50,882 nucleotides of DNA, taken from positions 267,642 to 318,523 of the forward strand of contig NC_001318.1 of the NCBI RefSeq assembly GCF_000008685.2, read 5' to 3'. The position numbers were made by a program, and so were the translations under genes. The stretch comes from Borreliella burgdorferi B31 (GTDB lineage: Bacteria; Spirochaetota; Spirochaetia; Borreliales; Borreliaceae). The notes under the pieces are model-generated. The model ran no database searches. It was not told the DNA's origin and saw only the letters and a program-made list of their open reading frames with translations. Positions within the stretch are counted from its first letter, which is position 1, and each line of letters opens with the position of its first letter. Positions 1-9,448 of the stretch are shown piece by piece.

Positions 1-2035
1 GAGGAAAAGGATTTAAAGAGCTAATATAAAGCATATCCCCCTTTCCTAAAAGTTTTTCAGCACCAGAAGATCCAAGAATTATTCTCGAATCCATAGAGCT
101 GGCCACCATGAAAGAAATCCTTGAAGGAAAATTGGCTTTTATTACGCCCGTAATAACATCAACAGAAGGTCTTTGGGTCGCAAGAACCAAATGAATCCCC
201 ACAGCTCTAGCCATTGCAGCAAGTCTAGAAATTAAATTTTCCAAATCTTTTCTTGCAGAAAGAATAAGATCTGCAAATTCATCAATAATTATTACAAGAT
301 ATGGCAAAATCATTAAATTCAAATTCTCATCTTTTATTTTTTTATTATAAGAAGAAATATCTCTTACCAATAAATTATCAAGAAGCACATACCTTCTTTC
401 CATTTCATCAAGACACCATCTAAGAGCCTCTAAGGCTCTCTTTACATCTGTAATAACTGGAGTTAATAAATGAGGAATATCATTAAAAAGTTTAAGCTCA
501 ACTATTTTGGGATCTATCATAATTAATTTCACTTCATCTGGAGATTTTGAAAAAATAATTGAAGCAATTAAAGAATTCACACAAACAGATTTACCCGCCC
601 CAGTTGCACCAGCTATTAATAAATGTGGAGAATTAACAAGGTCAAAAACAATATTTTCGCCACTAATCTCCTTTCCAAGAGCAAAAGGAATTCTAAAATC
701 ACCTCTAAATTCCTTGCTGTCTATTATCTCTGAAATTAAAATAAACTCACGCCTTTTATTGGGAATTTCAATTCCTACAGCTTCTCTGCCAGGAATTGGA
801 GCAATAATCCTAACCCTAATAGCCGCAAGCCTTAAGGCAATATTATCAGAAATAGAAGTAATCTTAGAAAGCTTAATTCCCTTATCTGGACGAACAGCAT
901 ACATTGTAACAACAGGGCCTTTAATAATATCAATTAATTTAGCATTAATATTAAACTCTTTTAATGTCTCCTGGAGAATCATTGATTGCTTTTGAATTTC
1001 TTTATCATATTCAATATCCTCTACATCATTTTTAATCTCTTTCTGGTCAAAAACTGAAATATCAATAACGTAAGAATCATTTTTTTTATTCAAAGCTACA
1101 TTTTCGTTATAAACATGAGAAATAGCGACCTGACTAATTATGCCCTTAGTTCTTATCTCACAGGCTTTAACCTTTCCACTAATAACTAACTTATTATCCT
1201 CAAGATTGTCTAAATATTTATACTCACAAGACTCATCAATTTCATCTACATTTTCATCTAAATTTAAAGCATTCTCATTTAAAATATCCTTATTTAAAGA
1301 GCTTGCTTCTTTGAGATCTGAGCCTTCAAAAATAGTTTTGTCTAAATTAATATTGGAAGGCTTTTTATTGTTTCTTAAAAAGGCGCTAAATGACCATAAA
1401 GCCTGATATTCTTCATCATTAATAATATTCTTTTTTTCATCAAAAACTTGAGAATCTTTAAGATCATCTACAGAATCTCCATAAACTTTAATATCTTTTT
1501 TTACATCCAATGAATTTGAAAAGGGAAAATAACTTAATATATTTTCAAACAAAATTTTAATCTTAAACTCTAAAAATTTAAAAGTATCTAAAATAAAATT
1601 AACATCCTTAAAAAAGACATAATTTAAGTAAATCCACACAACAAATTCTAAAATTAAAAGAGTAAAAATAAAAAAATTCCCCAATACTATACCAAAATTA
1701 ATAAGAAATATCTTAATAAAATAAGATTTTTCAACATTAGAATTAATTTTTATTAAAAATATTAAAGTAAAAAACAATATTACGGTATAATTCCAATTAA
1801 ATATAAATCGTTTAGTAAAAATATGTTTTTTATAGGCGTACCAATTAACAATTGGATATACTATTAAATAAAATGACAAAAATGAAAAAACATTAAGAAG
1901 TATTTGCCCTAGTAAATTGAAAACAAAAAATACAAATACATTGCTCAAAGGGGTTAATGCTACAAAAAGAGAAAAAGAAATAACCGAAAGCATGAAAAAA
2001 AACAAAAATTGAAAATACTGATAAAAATCTTTCAT
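1..2035 (-). CDS. ftsK: FtsK/SpoIIIE DNA translocase, 5' part (C-terminus beyond left edge)
   Basis: Membrane-anchored ATPase that pumps chromosomal DNA through the closing septum. The frame opens with ATG at 2035 and is still open at base 1, giving about 678 residues. The first 160 residues are hydrophobic membrane segments. A charged linker of about 200 residues follows, then the RecA-like motor. Walker A GATGAGKS lies at about residues 476-483 and the Walker B stretch [10 protein letters not shown] at about 580. The ATP motif of the second half (ATQRPS) is present, but the DNA-reading gamma domain must lie outside the window. The start overlaps the uppP stop as ATGA, so the two genes are probably translationally coupled. 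Family assignment is certain. Confidence 0.96.
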   Translation of the reverse strand, partial: MKDFYQYFQFLFFFMLSVISFSLFVALTPLSNVFVFFVFNLLGQILLNVFSFLSFYLIVYPIVNWYAYKKHIFTKRFIFNWNYTVILFFTLIFLIKINSNVEKSYFIKIFLINFGIVLGNFFIFTLLILEFVVWIYLNYVFFKDVNFILDTFKFLEFKIKILFENILSYFPFSNSLDVKKDIKVYGDSVDDLKDSQVFDEKKNIINDEEYQALWSFSAFLRNNKKPSNINLDKTIFEGSDLKEASSLNKDILNENALNLDENVDEIDESCEYKYLDNLEDNKLVISGKVKACEIRTKGIISQVAISHVYNENVALNKKNDSYVIDISVFDQKEIKNDVEDIEYDKEIQKQSMILQETLKEFNINAKLIDIIKGPVVTMYAVRPDKGIKLSKITSISDNIALRLAAIRVRIIAPIPGREAVGIEIPNKRREFILISEIIDSKEFRGDFRIPFALGKEISGENIVFDLVNSPHLLIAGATGAGKSVCVNSLIASIIFSKSPDEVKLIMIDPKIVELKLFNDIPHLLTPVITDVKRALEALRWCLDEMERRYVLLDNLLVRDISSYNKKIKDENLNLMILPYLVIIIDEFADLILSARKDLENLISRLAAMARAVGIHLVLATQRPSVDVITGVIKANFPSRISFMVASSMDSRIILGSSGAEKLLGKGDMLYISSLNPFP

Positions 2036-2832
2036 ATTCTAACAAAATAACAAACTATAATTGAAAGTGCAAATAAATATATAGAAAAATAATACAGTTT
2101 TTTGTTATTAAGCATTTTAAAAAAGAAATTTATTGAGAAAATACCAACAACAAAAGCAACTAATGCTCCTAAGTTTATTTCAAAAAAATTTAAAACCATA
2201 AAAATATCATAAAATTCTTTATGTTTTAATAAAATCGCTCCAAAAACTATTGGAATTAAAGATAAAAATGAAATTTCAAATGCACTTTTTCTATTAAATC
2301 CAATAACCGATGCCGAAAAGATCGTAATTCCTGAACGAGAGATTCCTGGAAGCGCACCCAAGCCTTGCATCAGCCCCATAAAAATTCCTGCTAACAAAAT
2401 ATTACCTTTAAAATCAACTTTTAAAAAATTAAATTCTAGCATCAAGATTAAAATCCCTGTTATAATAAAATTAATTAAAACGAAAGACAATGTAAACATA
2501 CTCTCGTATTTTGAAATAAAAGTCCCAACAACTCCGGTAACAATGGTTATTATCAATATTAGCAATATTAATTTTAAGTTTGTTAAATCAGATTTAACAG
2601 TTTTTCTTAAAGAAAATCTAATAAAAGTTAAAAAAAGCTCCAAAATCCTTTTACGATAGTAAATAATAATCACCAAAACTGTTGCAAGATGTAAATAAAT
2701 ATCAAATATTATTGAGAGCTTTAAATTTATAAAATGCCTAAAAAGCAATAAATGTCCCGAACTAGATATTGGTAAAAACTCTGTAATGCCTTGAATAATG
2801 CCCAAAATAATTGCACTTAAAATATTTGTCAT
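2032..2832 (-). CDS. uppP: Undecaprenyl-diphosphate phosphatase UppP/BacA
   Basis: Integral membrane phosphatase that recycles the C55-PP lipid carrier for peptidoglycan synthesis and confers bacitracin tolerance when abundant. Both family signatures are present: the N-terminal [11 protein letters not shown] and the later LPGISRSG loop. The roughly 266 residues and about eight membrane segments are typical. The frame extends to a TTG at 2844, but I chose ATG 2832 because GGAG sits six bases upstream of it. It lies between the lytic transglycosylase and ftsK with overlapping or nearly touching ends, so a wall-and-division operon is likely. Confidence 0.94.
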   Translation of the reverse strand: MTNILSAIILGIIQGITEFLPISSSGHLLLFRHFINLKLSIIFDIYLHLATVLVIIIYYRKRILELFLTFIRFSLRKTVKSDLTNLKLILLILIITIVTGVVGTFISKYESMFTLSFVLINFIITGILILMLEFNFLKVDFKGNILLAGIFMGLMQGLGALPGISRSGITIFSASVIGFNRKSAFEISFLSLIPIVFGAILLKHKEFYDIFMVLNFFEINLGALVAFVVGIFSINFFFKMLNNKKLYYFSIYLFALSIIVCYFVRI

Positions 2833-2846
2833 TAAATGCTCCAATA

Positions 2847-5015
2847 TTAATTTTTGGGGAATTCGCCCATAATTTTAACTATTACTGAATCTATTCCCTT
2901 CTTTTCATACAAAGCATCATAAAATACCGAATAAACTAATATTTTTTTAATATAATTCCTAGTTTGACTAAAGGGAATTGCCTCAATAAAAAGCTCTTTT
3001 GACAAATGTCCATAACTTTTCTCCCACTTTCTAACATTACCAATACCCCCATTATAAGACGCAAGAGCCTTATAAAGACTGCCAGTTGTAGATATTCTTT
3101 TTTTTAAATAATATGTTCCAATTATTATATTATCTTTTGGAATCTTTAAATCATAGTTAAAATACTTAAGTTCTTTAGAAATATCATTTGCTGTTGATGG
3201 CATAACCTGCATAAGGCCAACAGCACCCGGTTTTGAGACAGCATTTTTTTCAAAGCTACTCTCTGCTTTTATTAAAGAAAATACAACACTAGCTTCAAGC
3301 CCTCTCCTTTTAGCCCAATATTCTATCAAAGATCCATACAAATAAGGATAAAGTCTTTTATAGTCATTCTCCATTAAAGCAGATTCATCTTGATTTACAA
3401 GATAATTAATCACAAGAGTTGCATCGTAATAATTTTCACTCTTTAAAAGTTCATCGTATACTTTTCGATAAAAATCAAGTGAAAATTTATATCCATTCCT
3501 AAAATCCTCAGAAATAAACCCTCTAACATAATTACAAAGATTGAATTTTAAAAACCCTTCCAAAAAAATCTCATAATCGGATTGCTCATACTTAATATCA
3601 GACCCACCTGTAAAAAATTCATCAATATTTTGATCTAATAAGTACCTACTCATAAATGAAGAATAAGACCATTTATCATAATTAACAGCAGAATGCAAAA
3701 GACTCTTGTATTCTCCGCTTACGTTAGGTTTAATTAATTTATGATATATAAGCCTTGCATTAATAAAAGCAAGCTTAGACAAAACAGAATTAGAAATAAC
3801 TTTTTGAGCATTAGAATAAAGCTTATAAAGATTGCCATAGTCTTCAAGCTGAATTGATTCCAAAATATACTCTTCTAAAATCTTAATAAAAGTAGAATTT
3901 TTTTTATCGCCCTCGGTATAAAACTTGGGTAAACTTTCGGCAAAATAATCCCTTGCGCTCTTAGTAAAAATTAAATTGCTAAAAGCAGTATTAAGCAAAT
4001 CAAGCCTGTTAATCTCATTGTTAAGATCTAAACCTTCAAGATATTCTTTTAAAAGAAGAAGTCCTAAATTATTTTTCTCTCTAAGGTTTAGAATACCTAA
4101 ATAATAATTTTTATATTTGCTCTTTATTTTACTAAAAAATGTTAAAGCATTTGAAACTTTGCCAGAACTAATAAAAGCCTTATAAACATCACTTAATACA
4201 ATGTTATTGTCATAATAATCATTTAAACCATTTTTATTTAATATATTTATTGCACCATTAAAATTGCCATTTGCCACTTCATACTTAAATCTAACAAGAT
4301 TTAAAAAATTTGCACCAAAATACCTAGACTTATTTTCAATAATAAAATAATCATAAGCTCTTACATGTAAATAATTTGCAGGTAAGTTCTCAAAAAGCTC
4401 ATTAAAATAAATTTTTGACTCACTTACATTAGAAAGATTAAGGTAAAGAACTGCTTTTAATAAAATATTTTCATTTTCCTGATAATCAGAAAATTTCATC
4501 TTATCAAGCTTATTTAAAAGACTAAGTGCCTTATCGTTTTTCTTTTGCCAATAAAGACTTTTAAAGTACCCCAGTATAATAAATTTATTATTTTCGTATT
4601 TTTTATAAAGCTTCTCTCCAATCAATTCAGATGCAAAATACTCTTTTGCTGAGTTAAAATATTCAATAAGCTTAATCCCAGCAAACTGGGATGCAATGCT
4701 ATCTCCATTAGCTATGGCCTTTTTCATATACTCTACAAATTTCTCTTCAAATCCTATTTTTTTAAATAAATAAGCAACATATATGTAAGAACTTGGATCT
4801 ATGTTAAAATGCTTATCAAAATTTTTTTTTGTATAATCAAAATTCCATAACCAATTTAAATTATTTAAATCAAACTCTTTTGAATGCGCCTTAATAAAAT
4901 TATTGCCTGAGATTTCTTTTTTTGCAAAGCAAGAAACTAAACTTAAAAATAAAAAAAGAAAAAGAAAATTTTGTAATACACAAGAACTTCTATTAAACAT
5001 ATTGATCTTTTTCAT
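2847..5015 (-). CDS. slt: Soluble-type lytic murein transglycosylase, lipoprotein
   Basis: Cleaves glycan strands of peptidoglycan. The N-terminus has a lipoprotein signal with lipobox LVSC followed by FAKKE. A long, helical superhelix-like region of about 500 residues leads to a C-terminal SLT domain. That domain carries the catalytic Glu in [13 protein letters not shown], then [10 protein letters not shown] and ASYNGG, all hallmark motifs. The frame is open to 5060, but upstream codons lie inside the preceding gene and lengthen the signal peptide implausibly. ATG 5015 gives a 29-residue signal and ATG 5000 a 24-residue one; both have weak ribosome sites. It overlaps the preceding gene by 23 bp. 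Confidence 0.92.
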   Translation of the reverse strand: MKKINMFNRSSCVLQNFLFLFLFLSLVSCFAKKEISGNNFIKAHSKEFDLNNLNWLWNFDYTKKNFDKHFNIDPSSYIYVAYLFKKIGFEEKFVEYMKKAIANGDSIASQFAGIKLIEYFNSAKEYFASELIGEKLYKKYENNKFIILGYFKSLYWQKKNDKALSLLNKLDKMKFSDYQENENILLKAVLYLNLSNVSESKIYFNELFENLPANYLHVRAYDYFIIENKSRYFGANFLNLVRFKYEVANGNFNGAINILNKNGLNDYYDNNIVLSDVYKAFISSGKVSNALTFFSKIKSKYKNYYLGILNLREKNNLGLLLLKEYLEGLDLNNEINRLDLLNTAFSNLIFTKSARDYFAESLPKFYTEGDKKNSTFIKILEEYILESIQLEDYGNLYKLYSNAQKVISNSVLSKLAFINARLIYHKLIKPNVSGEYKSLLHSAVNYDKWSYSSFMSRYLLDQNIDEFFTGGSDIKYEQSDYEIFLEGFLKFNLCNYVRGFISEDFRNGYKFSLDFYRKVYDELLKSENYYDATLVINYLVNQDESALMENDYKRLYPYLYGSLIEYWAKRRGLEASVVFSLIKAESSFEKNAVSKPGAVGLMQVMPSTANDISKELKYFNYDLKIPKDNIIIGTYYLKKRISTTGSLYKALASYNGGIGNVRKWEKSYGHLSKELFIEAIPFSQTRNYIKKILVYSVFYDALYEKKGIDSVIVKIMGEFPKN

Positions 5016-6006
5016 ATCTCTTAATTCTATTTTTATCATATTCAAAGTAATATGAAACAAAATCTCTAGGTTTTAAAATTTTTGAAAAAACTAAAAACAA
5101 AGAAAAAAATATCAAAAGAAAAAGAGAAATAAGACTCAAATATAACATAGGAGAATGAACCATTCCCTCACTTGAATTTAATTTAAAATTGTTTTTTACC
5201 ATATCATTCTCAAAATCTTCTCTAAGATCTAGTTCAACATCTTCATCTGAAGTATCTATTAACTCTTTATCAATATCTGCAATAATGTCTTCAACGCTTA
5301 AATCATGCAAATCTTCTTCTTCTAAAGAAGATTCTTCTAATTTTTGAAACTCAAAATTATTAAGATTTAAAGACTTCTCGTCAATATACTCAACTTTTTT
5401 ATTTTCTAAATTAAGCTTTTTAGAATCAACAAGACTATCGTCATAATTATCATCAAAATCTTCAAAATCTGAAACATTTGTCTCAATTTTTTGGTCTTCT
5501 TCGGTTTTTAGATCTAAAGAATTAATAGTAGGCATACTTACATCAGAAACATCTTTTTTAACAAAATCATCTTTTTCTTCAAAATTTAAATCAAATTCAG
5601 AACCCAAATTTTCAACAGACAAATCACTGCCAATGTCACTTTTAAAATCATTCAAAGGGTTACCCCTATTAGATCCTTTTAAATTTTGATTAAAATCTAC
5701 AAGGCTTAAATCAAACTTCGATTTATCTTGAATCCCATCAGATTCACCATAAACATAAAGTATTTCATCCACAACTTTAAAATAAACATTGACACTCAAG
5801 CTTTCCTTTTTTAAATTATCTAAGAAAAAAGAACCAACCAAAAAAGGATCTAAAAAATCTTCATATTCACTAACATATAAATTCAACTTAATACTGGTAT
5901 CACCTGCAACCTTGCCCAATATTATTCTCTTAACAGAACTATCATCTAAATTTAAAACCGGATAATACTCATTATTAGATAATTTTATCGCTAAAAACCC
6001 TTTCAA
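4993..6006 (-). CDS. Acidic single-TM protein of unknown function (BB_0260 type)
   Basis: I do not recognise this 337-residue protein. Residues 1-110 look like a small folded beta-rich domain. Residues 110-280 are extremely Asp/Glu-rich and low-complexity, so probably disordered. One membrane helix (about 289-309) is followed by a basic tail of about 28 residues. No N-terminal signal is visible, which suggests the bulk is cytoplasmic. The start is TTG 6006, preceded by AGAGG about nine bases upstream; a closer ATG at 6013 is out of frame. It is first in an operon with slt, uppP and ftsK, which hints at an envelope role, but that is inference only. Confidence 0.8.
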   Translation of the reverse strand: MKGFLAIKLSNNEYYPVLNLDDSSVKRIILGKVAGDTSIKLNLYVSEYEDFLDPFLVGSFFLDNLKKESLSVNVYFKVVDEILYVYGESDGIQDKSKFDLSLVDFNQNLKGSNRGNPLNDFKSDIGSDLSVENLGSEFDLNFEEKDDFVKKDVSDVSMPTINSLDLKTEEDQKIETNVSDFEDFDDNYDDSLVDSKKLNLENKKVEYIDEKSLNLNNFEFQKLEESSLEEEDLHDLSVEDIIADIDKELIDTSDEDVELDLREDFENDMVKNNFKLNSSEGMVHSPMLYLSLISLFLLIFFSLFLVFSKILKPRDFVSYYFEYDKNRIKRYEKDQYV

Positions 6007-6037
6007 AAATCATAACCTCTTTGCTTTGTTAATTTTA

Positions 6038-6067
6038 TTGAAACCAAACTTACGCACTAATTATAGT
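6038..6067 (+). promoter_or_regulatory. Candidate sigma70 promoter for the divergent TPR gene
   Basis: TTGAAA at 6038-6043 and TATAGT at 6062-6067 are separated by 18 bases. The -10 lies in the left arm of the inverted repeat 6060-6070. Transcription from here would leave a leader of about 140 bases before the GTG start at 6213, so a closer promoter is also possible. Confidence 0.35.
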
Positions 6068-6091
6068 TATCATTATTATTATAACTATAAT
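6060..6091. repeat. Perfect 11-bp inverted repeat in divergent promoter region
   Basis: ATTATAGTTAT (6060-6070) and ATAACTATAAT (6081-6091) are exact reverse complements separated by 10 bases. No T-tract follows, so it does not look like a terminator. It sits where the -10 regions of both divergent genes are expected, so a regulator-binding site is possible. Confidence 0.6.
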
Positions 6092-6116
6092 ATAATATAA
6101 ATAATGTGATATTCAA
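6087..6116 (-). promoter_or_regulatory. Candidate sigma70 promoter for the BB_0260-slt-uppP-ftsK operon
   Basis: Reading the minus strand, TTGAAT (6111-6116) and TATTAT (6087-6092) are separated by 18 bases. The region is so AT-rich that other -10-like hexamers occur nearby, so the exact hexamer is uncertain. The -10 overlaps the right arm of the inverted repeat at 6081-6091. Confidence 0.35.
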
Positions 6117-6212
6117 CTTACAAATTACTTTTATTTTAAGTAAATAACTTTTATTAAAAGTAACTATGATGATGCAAATTAATGGGATATTTTTAATTTA
6201 GGAGCAATACGA

Positions 6213-7595
6213 GTGTTGTCACTATTTATAGTAATCTCTTCATTGACAGTATTTATTTTAGTGTTTTTATTTTTTAAAATAGCATTAAAACTTACAATAG
6301 GTAAAAATATAGGGAAAATCAAAAAAGATGATGAGAGAACGCGAAAATTAATCGAAAGAGCAATTTCCCTATTAAAAACAAATCCAAACGAAATAGGTGC
6401 CCTTGAAATTTTAAATAATTACTACTATAAAAATAAAGACCATGAAAATGGCATAAAATATGCAAAAAAATTATGCCAATTAATAGAAGACAACCCAATA
6501 AACCAAGAAATAAACACATTTAAAGCTTTTTTAAGTTATGGATTTTATAATCTTAAAAGAAATTTTAACAGAGAAGCCTTAGAATATTTAAGAAAAGCTT
6601 TTCTGATTAAAAAAACAGATGAAGATGCAAATTATTATCTTGGTGTAGCATTCTTAAAAAACGAAATGTATAAAGAAGCTCTATACTATCTTAAAAAAGT
6701 CCACAATTTTAATAAAAATAATAAAGATGTCCTAAAACACCTGGGAATAACTTTATTTAATCTAGAAAGCTACAGACAAGCTGTTATAATATTTAACAAT
6801 ATAAAAAAAAATATACAAGGCGACATTGAAGCTCTTTTGGCATATGCTAAATCTTTATCAAAAATGAATCAAGATCATCTAGCACTAGAGATTGCCAACA
6901 AAATAAAACAAAAAGATGGAATGATTTATGAGGCTTTATTGATTACATCTGAGATTCATTCAAAAAATAAAGAATTAGAAAAATTAGAACAAAATATTAA
7001 AGAAATAATAAAAGTAAAACCCGACTTGCCTAAAAAAACTTTCCTTGAATTATTTTATAATCTTGGAGAACTTCAAATCTCTGTTGAAAATTATCAAAAA
7101 GCTACAGAAGCTTTTACCAAAGTTGAAGAGATTGATCCAAATTACAAAAATATTAAAGAAAAATTGGAATTTAGCAAAAGGTTAAACGAAAACATAGCCC
7201 TAAGAATATATTTGCGCAGTTCAAAAGAAAATTTTGAAAAAATAGCAAATGAAATTATTTTAAAACTATATTTAAATAAATTTCAAATAAGAGATTCTAA
7301 AATAAATGAAGTAACAACACAATTTATTGACATAAACTTTCACTTAGCTAACAATCAGTGGGAAGAAAATTTAATAGTGCGTTTTGTAAGAACTGAACAA
7401 GATACTTTTGGTGAATTATTCTTAAAAGATTTCATTTCAAAAATAAAAGAAAATAAAATAAAAGGACTCTGTATTGCTCCATCAAAATTCTCTTTAAAGG
7501 CTAAACAAATGATTGAAGGAAGACTTATTGATCTAGTAGAAGGAAAAAAACTAGCTCAAATACTTAAAAAAATTAACATATCCAAATACACATGA
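6213..7595 (+). CDS. Membrane-anchored TPR protein with degenerate Mrr-like C-terminal domain (BB_0261 type)
   Basis: Protein of 460 residues. Residues 2-25 form one membrane helix and a basic linker follows. Several tetratricopeptide repeats occupy about 45-320, for example those around YYLGVAFLKNEMYKEALYYL and FYNLGELQISVENYQKATEAF. Residues 337-452 end in KIKGLCIAPSKFSLKAKQM...LVEGKKLAQIL, which resembles the latter half of Mrr-type restriction-endonuclease folds. The catalytic Gln-x-Lys strand reads IVRFVR, so activity is unlikely. The start is GTG 6213 with AGGAG eight bases upstream. It is one of only two plus-strand genes here, and its codons are A-rich where the minus-strand genes are T-rich. 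TPR is secure; the nuclease-like domain is my reading. Confidence 0.85.
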   Translation: MLSLFIVISSLTVFILVFLFFKIALKLTIGKNIGKIKKDDERTRKLIERAISLLKTNPNEIGALEILNNYYYKNKDHENGIKYAKKLCQLIEDNPINQEINTFKAFLSYGFYNLKRNFNREALEYLRKAFLIKKTDEDANYYLGVAFLKNEMYKEALYYLKKVHNFNKNNKDVLKHLGITLFNLESYRQAVIIFNNIKKNIQGDIEALLAYAKSLSKMNQDHLALEIANKIKQKDGMIYEALLITSEIHSKNKELEKLEQNIKEIIKVKPDLPKKTFLELFYNLGELQISVENYQKATEAFTKVEEIDPNYKNIKEKLEFSKRLNENIALRIYLRSSKENFEKIANEIILKLYLNKFQIRDSKINEVTTQFIDINFHLANNQWEENLIVRFVRTEQDTFGELFLKDFISKIKENKIKGLCIAPSKFSLKAKQMIEGRLIDLVEGKKLAQILKKINISKYT

Positions 7596-7601
7596 AAAAC
7601 A

Positions 7602-8855
7602 TTATCTTAAATATTTCATAGGATTTTCAGTTTTACCATTTTTAAAAATGGTAAAATGCAAATGATTGCCCGTACTATAGCCAGTGCTTCCCATATAACC
7701 TATTACCGCTCCCCTTGAAACTTTTTTTCCAACCTTAACGGCAAAAGAATTCAAATGTGCATATAAAGTTTGGAATCCGTTGCTGTGAGAAATGACAATA
7801 TATTTTCCATACCCTCCCGCATTAAATCCTGCAGTTACAACAACACCTTCTCTTGAGGCTTTAATAGGCGTATTAGCTAAATTTGCAATATCTATTCCAT
7901 TGTGAAAACTAATAACTCCTGTAAACGGATCTGGTCGATAGCCATACCCCGAAGTAATAACACCCTGCACAGGATAAATAAAAGTCTCCCCTAATACCTC
8001 TTTTAAAAAATCTTTGGGCAATCTTCCCCCAGGAATAAACAACTTTTGCCCTAAAAATAAAACTTCATTATCAAGATTATTAGAATCTAAAATATCAACC
8101 TTGGGAACATTATAAGCACTAGCTATAGATGAGATAGAGTCATTTTTTTTAACAATATAAACAATTCCTTTCATATTGGGAACTTTAATAACTGAATTTG
8201 GCTTAATATTTCTTACATCTTTAATTTCATTAAAAGAAATTAAAGTTTCACTGGTTATTTGATATCTAGCTGCAACATGCGAAAGCGTTTCTCCAGGCTT
8301 AATTTTATGATCAAATACCTTTAATACAAAATTTTTTTTAAATCCAGGAACATTTGCAGAAACATTGGATTCAGGTAAATAACTACTAATTTGAGCTATA
8401 TCTTGATCACTATAATATAAAAATGTATCAATAAAATAATCTTTGGGCAAAGAAAGCCTATTTAAAAAAACATACGAGCCATAATAAGAAAAAATGTTAA
8501 TATAAAATGTTAATATAAAAATAAAGATTATTGCATTAAGCTTAAAAACAAGTTTATAATCGAATCTTACACTAAAGATATCAAAAACTTTATCTCTCAA
8601 GCTCTTGTAATAATATTTATATTCATAATGATTAATATTTTGTATTTTAAGCTTATAGAAAAATAAAGAAACTTTTTTAAAAAAATTGATTTTTTTTTTA
8701 AAGAAGTTCTTAATCTTAAAAACTTTTTTTCTTCTTTTACCAATATTAGAAATATTTGCAAAATCTTTTAATTCAAAATTAACACTCTTTTTGCTATTGA
8801 ATAAAAAATTTTTTTTACGTTTTTCTACCCTTTGCTTTTTTTTTGGTATAATCAT
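7602..8855 (-). CDS. LysM-LysM-M23 peptidoglycan endopeptidase, membrane-anchored (BB_0262 type)
   Basis: A cell-wall DD-/LD-endopeptidase of the LytM family. Residues 1-103 are an unusually long, strongly basic cytoplasmic segment rich in Lys. A membrane helix spans about 104-128. LysM domains lie at about 182-226 and 231-275 and bind glycan. The M23 domain occupies 295-410 with zinc ligands in HNGID (H318, D322) and HLH (398-400), so it should be active. The 417 residues run from ATG 8855. I see no Shine-Dalgarno sequence, and a TATAAT lies only about 14 bases upstream. The gene ends 6 bp from the convergent TPR gene. Confidence 0.92.
   Translation of the reverse strand: MIIPKKKQRVEKRKKNFLFNSKKSVNFELKDFANISNIGKRRKKVFKIKNFFKKKINFFKKVSLFFYKLKIQNINHYEYKYYYKSLRDKVFDIFSVRFDYKLVFKLNAIIFIFILTFYINIFSYYGSYVFLNRLSLPKDYFIDTFLYYSDQDIAQISSYLPESNVSANVPGFKKNFVLKVFDHKIKPGETLSHVAARYQITSETLISFNEIKDVRNIKPNSVIKVPNMKGIVYIVKKNDSISSIASAYNVPKVDILDSNNLDNEVLFLGQKLFIPGGRLPKDFLKEVLGETFIYPVQGVITSGYGYRPDPFTGVISFHNGIDIANLANTPIKASREGVVVTAGFNAGGYGKYIVISHSNGFQTLYAHLNSFAVKVGKKVSRGAVIGYMGSTGYSTGNHLHFTIFKNGKTENPMKYLR
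7631..7656. repeat. Perfect 26-bp palindrome at a convergent gene junction
   Basis: The arm TTTTACCATTTTT (7631-7643) is followed immediately by its exact reverse complement (7644-7656). It lies in the last 55 bp of the M23 peptidase gene and about 35 bp past the stop of the convergent TPR gene. Both transcripts would form the same A/U-flanked hairpin, so it may serve as a two-way terminator or 3'-end stabiliser. It also encodes part of the peptidase C-terminus. Confidence 0.6.
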
Positions 8856-8868
8856 AACATGCTATTTC

Positions 8869-8874
8869 ATTATA
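8869..8874 (-). promoter_or_regulatory. Consensus -10 element upstream of the M23 peptidase gene
   Basis: The minus strand reads TATAAT at 8874-8869 with no convincing -35. Initiation six to eight bases downstream would fall about seven bases before ATG 8855, giving an almost leaderless message. This would fit the missing ribosome-binding site. Confidence 0.35.
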
Positions 8875-8916
8875 CAATAGAAAATTGCATTTGAATGAAA
8901 GCATCGTTTAAAAGTT

Positions 8917-9423
8917 ATGAGAATATTTAAAGCTCACAAATATGAACTAGCGTCGATTTTAGCCGCTTGCTTATTTTTAATAACCTTAATAAAGTTATTC
9001 TTATCATTTTACATAGTAAAAGGCGAATCAATGACCCCAGCAATATTTGAAAAAAATTGGATTGTAAATCACAAGTTTGCATATGGACTTAGGATTAAAA
9101 AGCACCAAAAATACCTTTTATTATGGAAAACCCCCCAAAAAAATGAAATGGTGCTTATTAAAGATCCCATAACAAACAAAATTGCCATTAAAAAAATTTT
9201 TGCAATTCCAGGAGAAAAATTTAAACAAATAGAAAAAAATACAATATGCATACATGATTTAAACTTTAAAATAGATGAAAATATTTTAAAAAAAAATACT
9301 AAAAAAATTCCTGAAGACCACTATTTAGTTATAGGAGAAAACAAACAGATCTCATTAGACTCAAGAGATTACGGATTTATAAAAATTGATAATATATTGG
9401 GAAAAATAATTTATTACTTTTAA
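8917..9423 (+). CDS. lepB: Type I signal peptidase
   Basis: Removes signal peptides from exported proteins at the outer face of the inner membrane. The 168-residue protein has one N-terminal membrane helix (about 12-34). It then shows the box B motif KGESMTP with nucleophile Ser38. The general-base Lys lies in AIKKIFAIPGE (about K92), and box E SLDSRDYG is at 146-153. It is short and single-spanning, like Gram-positive SipS rather than E. coli LepB. ATG 8917 has no clear ribosome site. It diverges from the M23 peptidase gene across 61 bp and converges on the dnaK paralogue with a 25-bp gap. Confidence 0.93.
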   Translation: MRIFKAHKYELASILAACLFLITLIKLFLSFYIVKGESMTPAIFEKNWIVNHKFAYGLRIKKHQKYLLLWKTPQKNEMVLIKDPITNKIAIKKIFAIPGEKFKQIEKNTICIHDLNFKIDENILKKNTKKIPEDHYLVIGENKQISLDSRDYGFIKIDNILGKIIYYF

Positions 9424-9448
9424 AAAATATCTTTGTTTCTTTGAGTTT

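Noticed and set aside
507..995. 162-codon open frame on the plus strand
   Set aside because: It lies wholly antisense to the ftsK motor domain, whose conserved motifs fix the minus strand as coding; it has no family features.
9424..9448. Terminator between lepB and the convergent dnaK paralogue
   Set aside because: Only 25 bp with no inverted repeat; T-rich but no stem.
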